Shown here one piece after another: positions 1-8,026 of a DNA stretch of 64,000 nt; the first letter of the stretch is position 1, and each line of letters begins with the position of its first letter. Under the pieces are notes generated by a model that was given only the letters and a program-made list of their open reading frames with translations, searched no databases and was not told the origin of the DNA. The translations under genes and the position numbers were made by a program. This DNA is from Bradyrhizobium sp. Tv2a-2 (GTDB taxonomy: Bacteria; Pseudomonadota; Alphaproteobacteria; Rhizobiales; Xanthobacteraceae), in contig NZ_AXAI01000027.1 in NCBI RefSeq assembly GCF_000472425.1, positions 1-64,000 of the forward strand, given 5' to 3'.

Positions 1-157
1 CGATCCGCTTGAAGCGGTAGGCGGGATTCCCCAGAACCTTCAAAAGTGCTTGAGGCTCGCTCGCCACCTTCACTTCCTTCACGATCTTGCCCGCGTCATC
101 CAAAATGCAGACACTCGTCTCCTTGACCGATACGTCCATTCCGGCAAAATGGTCCAT
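1..157 (-). CDS. IS110-family transposase, N-terminal part (cut by window edge)
   Basis: The reverse strand encodes about 52 residues beginning MDHFAGMDVSVKETSVC. This is the start of the RuvC-like DEDD domain of IS110-family recombinases; the first catalytic Asp is the D of GMDVS. The rest of the gene runs off the left edge, so I cannot tell whether the element is intact. The family inserts DNA by a recombinase guided by a structured RNA made from the non-coding end next to the gene. That end would be the sequence to the right, toward the trehalose synthase gene. The assignment is by recognition of the N-terminal motif only. Confidence 0.8.
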   Translation of the reverse strand, partial: MDHFAGMDVSVKETSVCILDDAGKIVKEVKVASEPQALLKVLGNPAYRFKRI

Positions 158-400
158 GCTGCGCTTCTCCTTCTGATGCTTGAGGCCGTCACCACGGACC
201 TCGTTTCACCATCAGCCTGAAGCGCAGCACCTAAAATCTTCAGCTATCCACAAGCTGGATCGGCCGATTACCCCATCTTATGCCCAGAAGCGACCTACTT
301 ATTGCGCGGCGACGAAATGTCGCGAAGGGCCCATGTGTGGACGGCTCCTGGTTTAGAGAATCTTCACTTTGCCCGCTGAATCTGAGTGGCAATGAGGGCG
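158..400 (-). ncRNA. probable IS110 non-coding end with bridge RNA
   Basis: This gene-free stretch lies directly upstream of the IS110 recombinase start. GCTGCGCTTC at 158-167 is perfectly complementary to GAAGCGCAGC at 219-228. Inside that stem a second helix pairs GAGGTC with GGCCTC on the transcribed strand, so the leader folds into a long nested hairpin that ends at the start codon. IS110 elements of the IS621 type encode the bridge RNA at this position. The boundaries and the target- and donor-binding loops were not determined, and the right end of the element is a guess. Confidence 0.45.
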
Positions 401-419
401 TCATCGTAGCGAGGCAGGT

Positions 420-2120
420 TCAGGCGCTGTGACGTGGCCGTTTCATCGTTTGGTGGTCGGTATCGCTTCGCTTCAGTAGATAATCGAGCCCACCGACGCG
501 ATACCAGCGATAACCATAAGGCTCAATGACGAGCTTGTGCCGGCCGCGCCCATCCGCGTGGCTGTGATCGTCCGCAAGCAGATTGATGAGCTGCTTCCCG
601 GCTTCGCCAGGAAGTCCGGTCCCAAACGAGATTTCGCGCGGCCGTTGTTCCAGATTATGTACGAACAGCACCGAATTGTTTCGCCAGTCATAGCGGATGA
701 CGAGGATGGATGGGTCGCGGGTCGTGATGATTTTGAAGTCGCCCCAGCCGACTTCGGGCACCTCTTTCCGCATGCGGATGATGCGTTCGGTCCAGTTCAG
801 CATTGAGTTCGCGTCGCGGCGCTGTTTGGCCGCATTGACGTGCTCATAGCCGTAGGGGCCCTTATCCATAACGGGCAAGCATGGTTTATCACCCTTGGTG
901 AAGCCGCCATGCGGTTCGCTCGACCACTGCATAGGCGTGCGCGCGCAATTGCGCTCGGGCAGGCTCAGATCGTCGCCCATCCCGAGTTCGTCGCCGTAGC
1001 GGACCACTGGAGTGCCCGGGAGGGTGAACATCAGGCTGTAGGCGAGTTCGAGGCGACGGCGGTCGCCACCGAGCATGGGCGCGAGACGCCTTCGGATGCC
1101 GCGATCGTATAACTGCATGTCTTTGTGGGGCCCGAATGCCTCGAATACCGCGTTTCGTTGCGGCTTGGTCAACCGACCGAGATCGAGCTCGTCATGATTG
1201 CGCAAGAATAGGCCCCACTGCGCAGTTGCGGGCCGCGGCTTGGTTACCGAGAGCGCAGCCGCAAGCGGCCGGACGTCGCCCGATGCCAAGGCATAGAACA
1301 GATGCTGGTTGACGTGGAAGTTGAACATCATCTGCATGCGGTCGCCATCCCGACCGAAATATTCCATATCGGTCTCGGGCAGCACGTTGGCTTCCGCGAG
1401 AATAATGGCATCGCCCTCCCGCCATTGCAGGAACTCGCGGAAGGCACGCAGCATGTCGTATTGCTCGATTGGCTTCTTAACCTTCGCACCCTTGGTCGCG
1501 ATTACGAAAGGTACAGCGTCCATGCGGAAGCCGGACACTCCTAGCTGGATCCAGAAACCCATGATCTTAAGGATTTCCGCCTGTACCAGCGGACTTGACG
1601 TGTTGAGGTCGGGCTGAAAATCGTAGAAGCGGTGAAAATACCAGGCGCCGGCCTCCTTGTCGTGCGTCCAAGTCGATTTCTGCACCCCCGGGAAGACCAT
1701 GCCCTTATCAGCGTTGGCAGGCTTTTTATCAGCCCACACATACCAGTCGCGATGGGGCGAGTCCTTTGCGCTTCGTGCGGACTTGAACCAGGCATGTTCG
1801 TTCGAAGTGTGATTAACGACGAGATCTATGATCACGCGAATGCCGCGCTGCTTGCAGCCATGGGTGAATTCAACGAAGTCGCCAAGCGTCCCGTAGCGGG
1901 GATCAACACCATAGTAGTCCGAGATGTCATAGCCGTCGTCCTTGCCGGGCGACGGTTGAAACGGCATTAGCCAGATCGCACTGATGCCAAGCCCGTGCAG
2001 ATAATCGAGCCGACGCAATAGCCCCTTGAAGTCTCCGATTCCGTCGCCATTCGCATCCATAAAGGTGCTGACGGAAAGACAATAAATAACACTATTCTTG
2101 TACCAGAGATCGTCGATCAT
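420..2120 (-). CDS. treS: trehalose synthase-type GH13 enzyme (maltose alpha-D-glucosyltransferase)
   Basis: This 566-residue protein has a GH13 (beta/alpha)8 barrel. By family knowledge TreS interconverts maltose and trehalose in the cytoplasm. The four conserved GH13 regions are present: DLVVNHTS near 99-106, GFRMDAVPF with nucleophile Asp201, ILAEANV with acid/base Glu243, and RNHDELDL with Asp310. The N-terminus (WYKNSVIY, DANGDGIGDFKGL) fits TreS rather than alpha-glucosidase. There is no fused maltokinase domain. No glgE, glgB or other trehalose gene is adjacent. The IS110 end abuts its 3' side, so the gene may be a stray accessory copy. A related alpha-glucosidase activity cannot be excluded. 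Confidence 0.8.
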   Translation of the reverse strand: MIDDLWYKNSVIYCLSVSTFMDANGDGIGDFKGLLRRLDYLHGLGISAIWLMPFQPSPGKDDGYDISDYYGVDPRYGTLGDFVEFTHGCKQRGIRVIIDLVVNHTSNEHAWFKSARSAKDSPHRDWYVWADKKPANADKGMVFPGVQKSTWTHDKEAGAWYFHRFYDFQPDLNTSSPLVQAEILKIMGFWIQLGVSGFRMDAVPFVIATKGAKVKKPIEQYDMLRAFREFLQWREGDAIILAEANVLPETDMEYFGRDGDRMQMMFNFHVNQHLFYALASGDVRPLAAALSVTKPRPATAQWGLFLRNHDELDLGRLTKPQRNAVFEAFGPHKDMQLYDRGIRRRLAPMLGGDRRRLELAYSLMFTLPGTPVVRYGDELGMGDDLSLPERNCARTPMQWSSEPHGGFTKGDKPCLPVMDKGPYGYEHVNAAKQRRDANSMLNWTERIIRMRKEVPEVGWGDFKIITTRDPSILVIRYDWRNNSVLFVHNLEQRPREISFGTGLPGEAGKQLINLLADDHSHADGRGRHKLVIEPYGYRWYRVGGLDYLLKRSDTDHQTMKRPRHSA

Positions 2121-2621
2121 CGAGGGCTACCGGTGGTTCGCGTCCAGCGATAAGCGACAGAGAGTGCTCGCGGTTCCCTTGCGCGCTACGCTCAGCGATA
2201 CTCCGTTGCGCGATTACTTCCTTCGGAAGAGCGACTAAGAAAACAAAGGGTGGCGTCCGGCATTTTTCGGACGTATGTCACCGACCGGGCCGAGTTCAGG
2301 AACCTTGCTGGTCCCACGGTTCGCAGGCAGGGCGATTCGCTGGTCAACGCACCAGCGTTTCGACATCAATCTTATCGGTTGCCGCGGGTGATCTATCGTG
2401 GATCGCACAATATGCGGGATCGCGCTGGAATATTCGATCTCGGCCGGCCGCCAAGCCATTGCAGCGCGGGCTTCCGTAGTGCATCGCCCAACAGCGGATC
2501 GATCACCCTATCGGCCCACTGACTGTATTGCTCGGTTCCTGCTGTTAGTTCTTGTACGCGCAGCATACTGGTCAACGTGAGCCGCCATCAGGTGTTCTTT
2601 CTGAAATCTCGCGACCGGAGT
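2121..2621. other. gene-free stretch between treS and the PhnA-like gene
   Basis: About 500 bases with only short overlapping ORFs in several frames, none with a recognisable protein or a good ribosome binding site. I see no repeat or terminator that I can support. Confidence 0.5.
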
Positions 2622-3509
2622 TCAAGGTAACGGTTGCGGAGCAGCATTCCTCTTTCGAGAAAGCCCATTGGCGTGGGCCATCCAACCCGATAGCGGCGCT
2701 CCATCCCTGTGTCGTCCACCGGCCGCGGCTCCAGCCCAAGCTGCTATCGCTCCGAAGAGCAGGGCTGCGGCGGCAGAAAAGGCAACGATTATGCTTGCGG
2801 CCCTCGCTCGCGAAATGGCGCTTTTTGAATTGGCGATAGCTGCGTCCACTCGCCGCTCCGCGTCGGGACCAGAGAGACCGGTGAAAGTTGTTACCTGTTG
2901 GATCAGATAGGTCCTGTCGTCTGCCGTAACGTCGTTATGGCTCGAGGATGTCATAAGGATGCGGGCGGCTTCGGCCCGTTCGACAGAAAGATCCACGTTT
3001 GGCGGCCTGCGCGCTGCGCGGAAAAGATGGTCAAGCTCATAGCTCAACACGGATGGCTCCGAAGCTGCTGGCGGCTGCGCAGTAATCGAAGGTCGGCTCG
3101 CCGCGAATCCAATCAGCACCGTTAGAACGGCACCAATGAGCACGGCTAGCGCCCATGAAGCCACGCCGTGAAAACCGTCCCGGGCTTCCATATCGTCTGC
3201 CGTGCCCGACAAATACGGCATTCGAACCCTGCCGGTAAAGTAGCCCCCGCAACCAAAGCTGATCAGTGATTGGAATATCAAGAAAATGCCGGAAAGTAAC
3301 CAAAGTGCAAATGACGCGTCTCTCCACGTCGGGGCCGTCGACGCTACACCGAGTCCTAGCGCGGTCGCGAAAGAAATGAGTATGAGTGACAGCGCCGACG
3401 CCGCCAAAGCACCGGCGAAGATAGGAGTCCACTGAAGACTCCATTTCGCTGAGCGCTCGGATTGGATAACGGCTCTTTCTTCATCTGCGAGGGGGGATTC
3501 TATCGTCAT
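2622..3509 (-). CDS. PhnA-like multi-pass membrane protein, function unknown
   Basis: The reading frame is open to 3722, but the protein most likely starts at MTIESPLADEERAV (3509), giving 295 residues. It has a soluble N-terminus, hydrophobic segments near residues 28-52, 58-80 and 115-135, a soluble stretch of about 100 residues, and a last hydrophobic helix near 250-275. Bradyrhizobium relatives are called PhnA-like; I know of no demonstrated function. It begins 8 bases after a 24-codon membrane ORF, so the two probably form one transcript. The RBS before 3509 is weak, consistent with translational coupling. Confidence 0.65.
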   Translation of the reverse strand: MTIESPLADEERAVIQSERSAKWSLQWTPIFAGALAASALSLILISFATALGLGVASTAPTWRDASFALWLLSGIFLIFQSLISFGCGGYFTGRVRMPYLSGTADDMEARDGFHGVASWALAVLIGAVLTVLIGFAASRPSITAQPPAASEPSVLSYELDHLFRAARRPPNVDLSVERAEAARILMTSSSHNDVTADDRTYLIQQVTTFTGLSGPDAERRVDAAIANSKSAISRARAASIIVAFSAAAALLFGAIAAWAGAAAGGRHRDGAPLSGWMAHANGLSRKRNAAPQPLP

Positions 3510-3517
3510 GGTCACCG

Positions 3518-3592
3518 TTACCGCAAACCGAACAGCGACAAGATGGCCATGATAATCACGATCAAGCCAACGAGGTAGATGATGCCATCCAT
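3518..3592 (-). CDS. 24-residue single-helix membrane peptide
   Basis: The ORF starts MDGIIYLVGLIV and is almost entirely hydrophobic, ending in LFGLR, so it should form one transmembrane helix. A very good Shine-Dalgarno GGAGGA (3601-3606) lies 8 bases before the ATG, the main reason to believe it is translated. Its stop is 8 bases from the start of the PhnA-like membrane protein. A role as a small partner or coupling leader of that protein is an inference. Confidence 0.6.
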   Translation of the reverse strand: MDGIIYLVGLIVIIMAILSLFGLR

Positions 3593-3964
3593 AATGCGTT
3601 TCCTCCAGCAACCTTCCTAACAATTCGGGAGATCTGGCGTAGGTTCCAGGAGTGCGATGCGCAAAATGCGCTTTATGTAGCGGGCGTTGAGCGTTGGTGG
3701 CGGCTAGCCCGGTGACGAGCAACTGCCGGTGTTGATAGCCGTGGAATGCGAAGCAAGTCGCCTTAGGGCGAGGGCGGTTGCCGTCAGGATGGATTTCGCT
3801 GTGGGATCCGCAAGTGCGCCGTCAGCAGCGCGGGGGCGACCCTGCAATGGTTTCGTCCCGGACGACCGATTTGGTCACCTCGCATATTTGCGTCTCTGGC
3901 TCAACGCGGCCGGAACCGATCTAACCTGGCCTGCATTGGTCGTCGACGCAAAGATCGGAGTTCG
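3593..3964. other. intergenic region
   Basis: Holds the GGAGGA ribosome binding site of the 24-residue ORF and, on the other strand, GGAG (3957-3960) of the glycine-zipper gene. The plus-strand ORF at 3729-3968 shows no recognisable protein features. Confidence 0.4.
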
Positions 3965-4192
3965 ATGATGAAATGGATCCTCACAGCAATCTGTGTTGCC
4001 GCTCTTTCGCTGGCTTCGGTCGGAAGCGCCGACGCTAAGGGCTGCATCAAGGGCGCAATCGTGGGCGGCGTTGCCGGTCACATAGCGGGTCACGGCAAGG
4101 CCGGAGCCGCCGCGGGCTGTGTGATTGGCCATCATGAGGCCAACAAACCCGACACGAACAACTCAAGCGCCCAGGCACCGGATAAGAAGTGA
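3965..4192 (+). CDS. small exported glycine-zipper protein
   Basis: A 75-residue product (74 if the second ATG at 3968 is used; GGAG at 3957-3960 sits 7 bases from it). It has a signal peptide (WILTAICVAALSLASVGSADA) followed by a glycine-zipper-like repeat (GAIVGGVAGHIAGHGKAGAAAG) and a polar tail. Such proteins are common in Bradyrhizobium and are thought to be periplasmic or outer-membrane associated. No operon partner is evident. The function is unknown. Confidence 0.7.
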   Translation: MMKWILTAICVAALSLASVGSADAKGCIKGAIVGGVAGHIAGHGKAGAAAGCVIGHHEANKPDTNNSSAQAPDKK

Positions 4193-4509
4193 TCGAGCGG
4201 GCCGGTTCTCGCGGGCCACGTCGTCGAACTCGAGGCCTCTCCCGCCGGCAAATCTTGTCGGGAGTTGCCGATGTTACGCTCGGTTGGTGTCCGGAGACGG
4301 ACCTCACACTTGTGTGGCGCGGCTCGGCTCTCCCGAGGCGAAGCCGCGTCTTTTCCCTGATCTGTGCTGCCAAGCGCTGACATCCCAGTTGGACCTCAAA
4401 TATCAGGCGGCCCATTGCTGATCGTTGTCCATTGGTATCTCATCGGCGGTCGCTATGTGCAGATGCAGCGGCGATGTCATACTGGAAATCGAAGTTTGGA
4501 ACAAAATTC

Positions 4510-4764
4510 ATGAAGTACATGATCGAATACAAGGTCCGCCACGGGCAACATTACGAACAGAATTTCGGAGCAGCGGAGGCCCTTCTCACAGCCTTCGGGA
4601 AATGGCAACCAGAGGACGGACTGACAATCCAGGCGTTCGTGTCTAACCTTATGGGTGATGGCGGATACGTGCTGGTTGAGGCAAACGATCCAAAAGTCAT
4701 CGTCTCTTTTGTTTCTAAGTTCTCCTACTGGAACGACGCCGAGGTGTCCCGGTCATTGATGTGA
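4510..4764 (+). CDS. DUF3303-like small protein
   Basis: The frame is open from 4432, but the conserved part begins at MKYMIEYKVR (4510), giving 84 residues. The pattern of an N-terminal beta strand, AAEALLTAFGKWQPEDGLTI and a C-terminal FVSKFSYWNDAEV resembles DUF3303 dimeric alpha/beta proteins of unknown function. An alternative ATG is at 4474. No clear operon context. Confidence 0.6.
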   Translation: MKYMIEYKVRHGQHYEQNFGAAEALLTAFGKWQPEDGLTIQAFVSNLMGDGGYVLVEANDPKVIVSFVSKFSYWNDAEVSRSLM

Positions 4765-5300
4765 GGGAAGCCGCAGCTACGGGTGCAGGTTCTCTAGAGT
4801 GGGCGCGAAACGCGTTGAAAAGCTGAGGCACACTCAACATGCCGGGAGGAACGTCCAACATTACCTCCCGGCAGACTTCCGTTGCGGGTCAAAATGCGAC
4901 ACATCCGCCGTGCGCAGCGAACGTCTGAATTGACCTCATAAGCGGACATCCGCCCCAAGGCCATCACCGATCTTCATCCGGACGAACCTAAACACGGCGT
5001 GACCTCGCAGCATTGGGCGATGGTCGGGGAGGGCTGTGCAGGCCCGTCATAGCCTTCCATGCGAACGGCATGAGCCAGAGAGGCGTCGTGCCCTTGCCTC
5101 GACTAGGGCGCGCACTCACAAGTATCGCCAGCATGTTTCAGTGGATCGTTGGGCTATCGTAGTAAGAGGCCGCAACGCTCCGCAATGCGAAATGGCAGCC
5201 CGTTCTTCACAACGACTGCTGGGGGGCACTCTTGTTCGTTGGAGTTAGTTCTTCCGTAACGACCGACAGCGACACTAAGCCTTTCATTGAAAGGTTTGTC
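4765..5300. other. gene-free stretch with a hairpin and half of an inverted repeat
   Basis: Contains the perfect 10-bp stem TGCCGGGAGG / CCTCCCGGCA (4840-4849 / 4864-4873) with a 14-base loop and no T-tract. AGCGGACATCCGC at 4941-4953 recurs inverted at 5682-5694, on the other side of the zinc-ribbon gene. No ORF here looks real. Confidence 0.5.
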
Positions 5301-5561
5301 ATGGTCGTAGAGGAGAAGGTTAAGATCAGGTGCCCGGCGTGCACGCGAGTATTCCGGGAGAAGACCAACCGAGTCCGGGATGGTCTTCAGATCAACTGCC
5401 ATAACTGCAATAAGCTCATAACACTATCCAAGGAGACCGAAGACCCTTTCCTTCGGCGAGCGTTGAGAACTGCGCGGGAAATTCGAGCCGCAGAGCAGGA
5501 CCGGCTAGCCGCTCAAGTCTACAAAGGCATGGCTTCCGCACCGTCGCGCGAAACGCCTTAA
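5301..5561 (+). CDS. small zinc-ribbon protein
   Basis: An 86-residue protein starting MVVEEKVKIRCPACT, preceded by AAAGG about 6 bases before the ATG. CPAC at 11-14 and CHNC near 33-36 form a two-knuckle zinc ribbon; the rest is a basic, charged helix (LRRALRTAREIRAAEQDRLA). Such ribbons bind zinc and often nucleic acid, but nothing here fixes a role. An upstream in-frame ATG at 5232 lacks a ribosome binding site. The gene lies inside a 13-bp inverted repeat pair. Confidence 0.6.
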   Translation: MVVEEKVKIRCPACTRVFREKTNRVRDGLQINCHNCNKLITLSKETEDPFLRRALRTAREIRAAEQDRLAAQVYKGMASAPSRETP

Positions 5562-5758
5562 CGGTCGCGTAGGCCGACCCCCTTGCGCCTTCGCGGCGAC
5601 GCGCTCCCGTTCCCAGGGACTAAACCCAGGCGCGGCTCGAATGAGGTGGCGACGTCGCTTGTTGGCCCATCCCGTTGATCAGCGGATGTCCGCTTTAACG
5701 CCGCTTTCGGGTGTTTAAGCGGACGGACAGCGCAGCCGCGACGAGGCCCCATCGCTAT

Positions 5759-5914
5759 CTAAGCGAGACCGGCGCGCAGCTCACCGGCTGGTGGGCGATG
5801 AAAGCGTCGAGATCGTTCGCGGCCGATCAGGTCGGCGACTAAGGCTGCGCCAGTTAGCGCCAGAGAGAACAGTGTGTCAGTGAGGACACCTACTGCTCGG
5901 TTACCGATTGGCAT
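5759..5914 (-). CDS. possible 51-residue hydrophobic ORF
   Basis: Starts MPIGNRAVGVLTD, followed by a hydrophobic stretch (LFSLALTGAALVADLI) and a basic tail. The frame stays open upstream with more hydrophobic residues, so this could be the end of a longer broken membrane protein. There is no Shine-Dalgarno before the ATG. Weakly supported. Confidence 0.3.
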   Translation of the reverse strand: MPIGNRAVGVLTDTLFSLALTGAALVADLIGRERSRRFHRPPAGELRAGLA

Positions 5915-6040
5915 CGCGGATATCGCGCCTGTAATTATGGCTATTGATGGGCTGTCAAGGCATATACACGGTGTACTTCAAATAACATGTGGATAATGTC
6001 CGTCGTCTGGGGGTCTTTCCACCTGCAAGAGGATCGACCG

Positions 6041-6469
6041 ATGGGCAGCATTGAGCAAATTCGAAAGAGTGCAGATGTCAGTTTGGCTAAACTTGAAGCA
6101 GATATGACCGAGGTTCGTTCTGGAGGCTCATCAGCTTCAATCGCGTTCCCGGATCACGAGGAACACCTTCAGAGTGTCACGCGTGCTGGCGGACTCAGCG
6201 CTGAGGCCGTCGTGCGCGATTATGAGATTGCCGCTAGAGAGGTCGAGTCGATGGGCGCAGAGCTAATCGAGGCCGCAAAAAAATGCGAGGCGATGACCGC
6301 GGAAGTCCACAACGCAATCGCCGATATGCGCGACACGGCGGCTGCGTATCGTGAGGAAGGCAAAAAAGTCTTCAAACGCATCCAAGCTTCTGCGCTGTTC
6401 TCCCAAGACGTCCGCAAGTCCTGCGAAGAGGTCAAACGCAGGATGGTGGAAGCACACGACAGCAACTGA
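6041..6469 (+). CDS. coiled-coil hypothetical protein
   Basis: A 142-residue protein beginning MGSIEQIRKSADVSLAKLEA, with AAGAGGA a few bases upstream. It is mostly charged helix (AAREVESMGAELIEAAKKCE, FKRIQASALFSQDVRKSCEE), so coiled coils are likely. There is no signal peptide and I do not recognise a family. The ATG at 5987 is open in frame but lacks a ribosome binding site. A GCGGAGGC / GCCTCCGC hairpin (6525-6558) lies downstream without a T-run. Confidence 0.55.
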   Translation: MGSIEQIRKSADVSLAKLEADMTEVRSGGSSASIAFPDHEEHLQSVTRAGGLSAEAVVRDYEIAAREVESMGAELIEAAKKCEAMTAEVHNAIADMRDTAAAYREEGKKVFKRIQASALFSQDVRKSCEEVKRRMVEAHDSN

Positions 6470-6726
6470 GCATCCCAAGCCTCGCAGCTTTCTACTTGAG
6501 ATTCTTCAGGCGTTCATGAAAGCCGCGGAGGCGGTTTGGCATTTCTGGCGGCCTCCGCCGTCGAAGTTCGATGGTCTGATTGGAAGTTGACTGACACTTT
6601 ATGACTTACGACCTTGCAAGGGTTCCTTCACCTTAGTCTGGCGATACACCTGAATTGGCTATAGCCGGGAATCTCTTGCGCGTTGAAATGTCACCGCCGC
6701 TGCTGTGAACCAAACGGAGATGTCCG

Positions 6727-6891
6727 ATGGGTGTGGCAGGCACTCGTGTCGCGCATATGAAGAGAACTCTCCGCGTCCGGGCAGTCGTTGTCGGCGTGCT
6801 GGAAGAGTTGCCGTTTATCTGCCCGGTGGTGGTCGCAATCGGCTCGCTGATTATGATCGGGATCACGCTCTGCAAGGATTGGCCGCAGTGA
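6727..6891 (+). CDS. 54-residue small membrane protein
   Basis: A short ORF beginning MGVAGTRVAHMKRTLRVRAV: a basic N-terminus, then one long hydrophobic segment (PFICPVVVAIGSLIMIGITL), then CKDWPQ. GGAG at 6716-6719 lies 7 bases before the ATG. Predicted topology is cytoplasmic N-terminus and one helix. The function is unknown; it is one of several tiny membrane ORFs in this accessory region. Confidence 0.55.
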   Translation: MGVAGTRVAHMKRTLRVRAVVVGVLEELPFICPVVVAIGSLIMIGITLCKDWPQ

Positions 6892-7040
6892 ACGCGGCCC
6901 ATGAGTTTTCAGTCGGGAGGAACGTCCGCGATACGGGATTTCGCTCTCGTGCATAACGCTGGACGATCGTATAATCGCAAGTTCGTCCGCAACACCGCGC
7001 GACTATTGGTAGGCCGAGAGCTTGCCGTGCGATCGGAGCA

Positions 7041-7826
7041 GCGACCGAGGTCACGCCGAAGTTCGTGTCGCCCTCCGACCCAGCGGCGCGCTGGACGGGA
7101 GCGCACGGCGGCCAAACCTTCTTCGCTTACTCGACGAATTACCTAGTCGACGTCGAGAACGCGATTATCGTCGATGTCGAGGCAACCACGGCAATCCGGC
7201 AGGCGGAGGTGTTGGCCGCCAAGTGCATGATTGAGCGATCGCTCGAACGGTTCGATCTCTATCCGAGCCGGCTCCTCGGCGACAGCGGCTATGGTTCGGC
7301 GGAGATGCATGGCTGGTTGGTCTACGAGCACGGGATAGAGCCGCACGTTACAGTGTTCGACAAGTCGGCCCGCACAGACGGGACCTTCTCGCGCCAGGAC
7401 TTCATCTATGATCGTGCAGGTGATGTCTACCGCTGTCCCGGCGGCAAGATCCTTACCACGACCGGAGCGCTTTTGAACGACGGTGCGACCCTGCTGCACG
7501 TCGCCAGCAAGCGCGATTGCGATCGGTGCGCATTGAAATCTCGGTGCTGCCCCAAGCAGGCTTCACGGAAGGTGCCACGCTCGATCTACGAGGGCGCGCG
7601 TGACATGGCGCGGCAGATCGCAAGGTCGTGGGAGGGCAGCACTTCGCGTCGGCTCCGCAAAAAGATCGAGATGCTGTTCGCACACCTCAAGCGCATTCTC
7701 AAACTCGACCGTTTGCGCTTGCGGGGTCCAAACGGCGCCCGTGACGAGTTCACCCTCGCAGCTACCGCTCAGAACCTTCGCAAGATGGCCAAGCTGGTCC
7801 CGATGCAATCCCTCAAACCCGCATGA
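7041..7826 (+). pseudogene. IS1182-family transposase, C-terminal remnant
   Basis: Homology to IS1182-type transposases runs from about ATEVTPKFVSPSDPAARW to the natural C-terminus. Visible parts are FFAYSTNYLVDVENAIIVDV, LLGDSGYGSAEM, the Cys-rich zinc-like region (CDRCALKSRCCP) and KKIEMLFAHLKRILKLDRLR. The N-terminal DNA-binding half is missing: upstream of about 7040 the sequence is unrelated. The frame itself is open, so the loss is by truncation. A TTTTTCAGCAAAATCG stretch near 7890-7905 resembles the terminal repeat of such elements. Confidence 0.75.
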
Positions 7827-8026
7827 CGGCCGGCACGGCCGTTTGGCCGCATCGTCGCTGGAGCCAATACATCGGGATTACTGGCGCCTTTTTCAGCAAA
7901 ATCGTCCATAACCGGACATGCTCCGCGCAGCTTCCGGTTTGTGATACGATGCGGCAGCTTGCCGGCAATCTGCGCGAAGGCGCGATCCGGAACACGCACG
8001 ATCCATTGCCGCGAGGGAGCTTGTGC

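Noticed and set aside
4843..6927. Repeated CGGGAGGAACGTCC at 4843 and about 6914 as a mobile-element end
   Set aside because: A 14-base match is expected by chance several times in 64 kb and no further similarity surrounds it.
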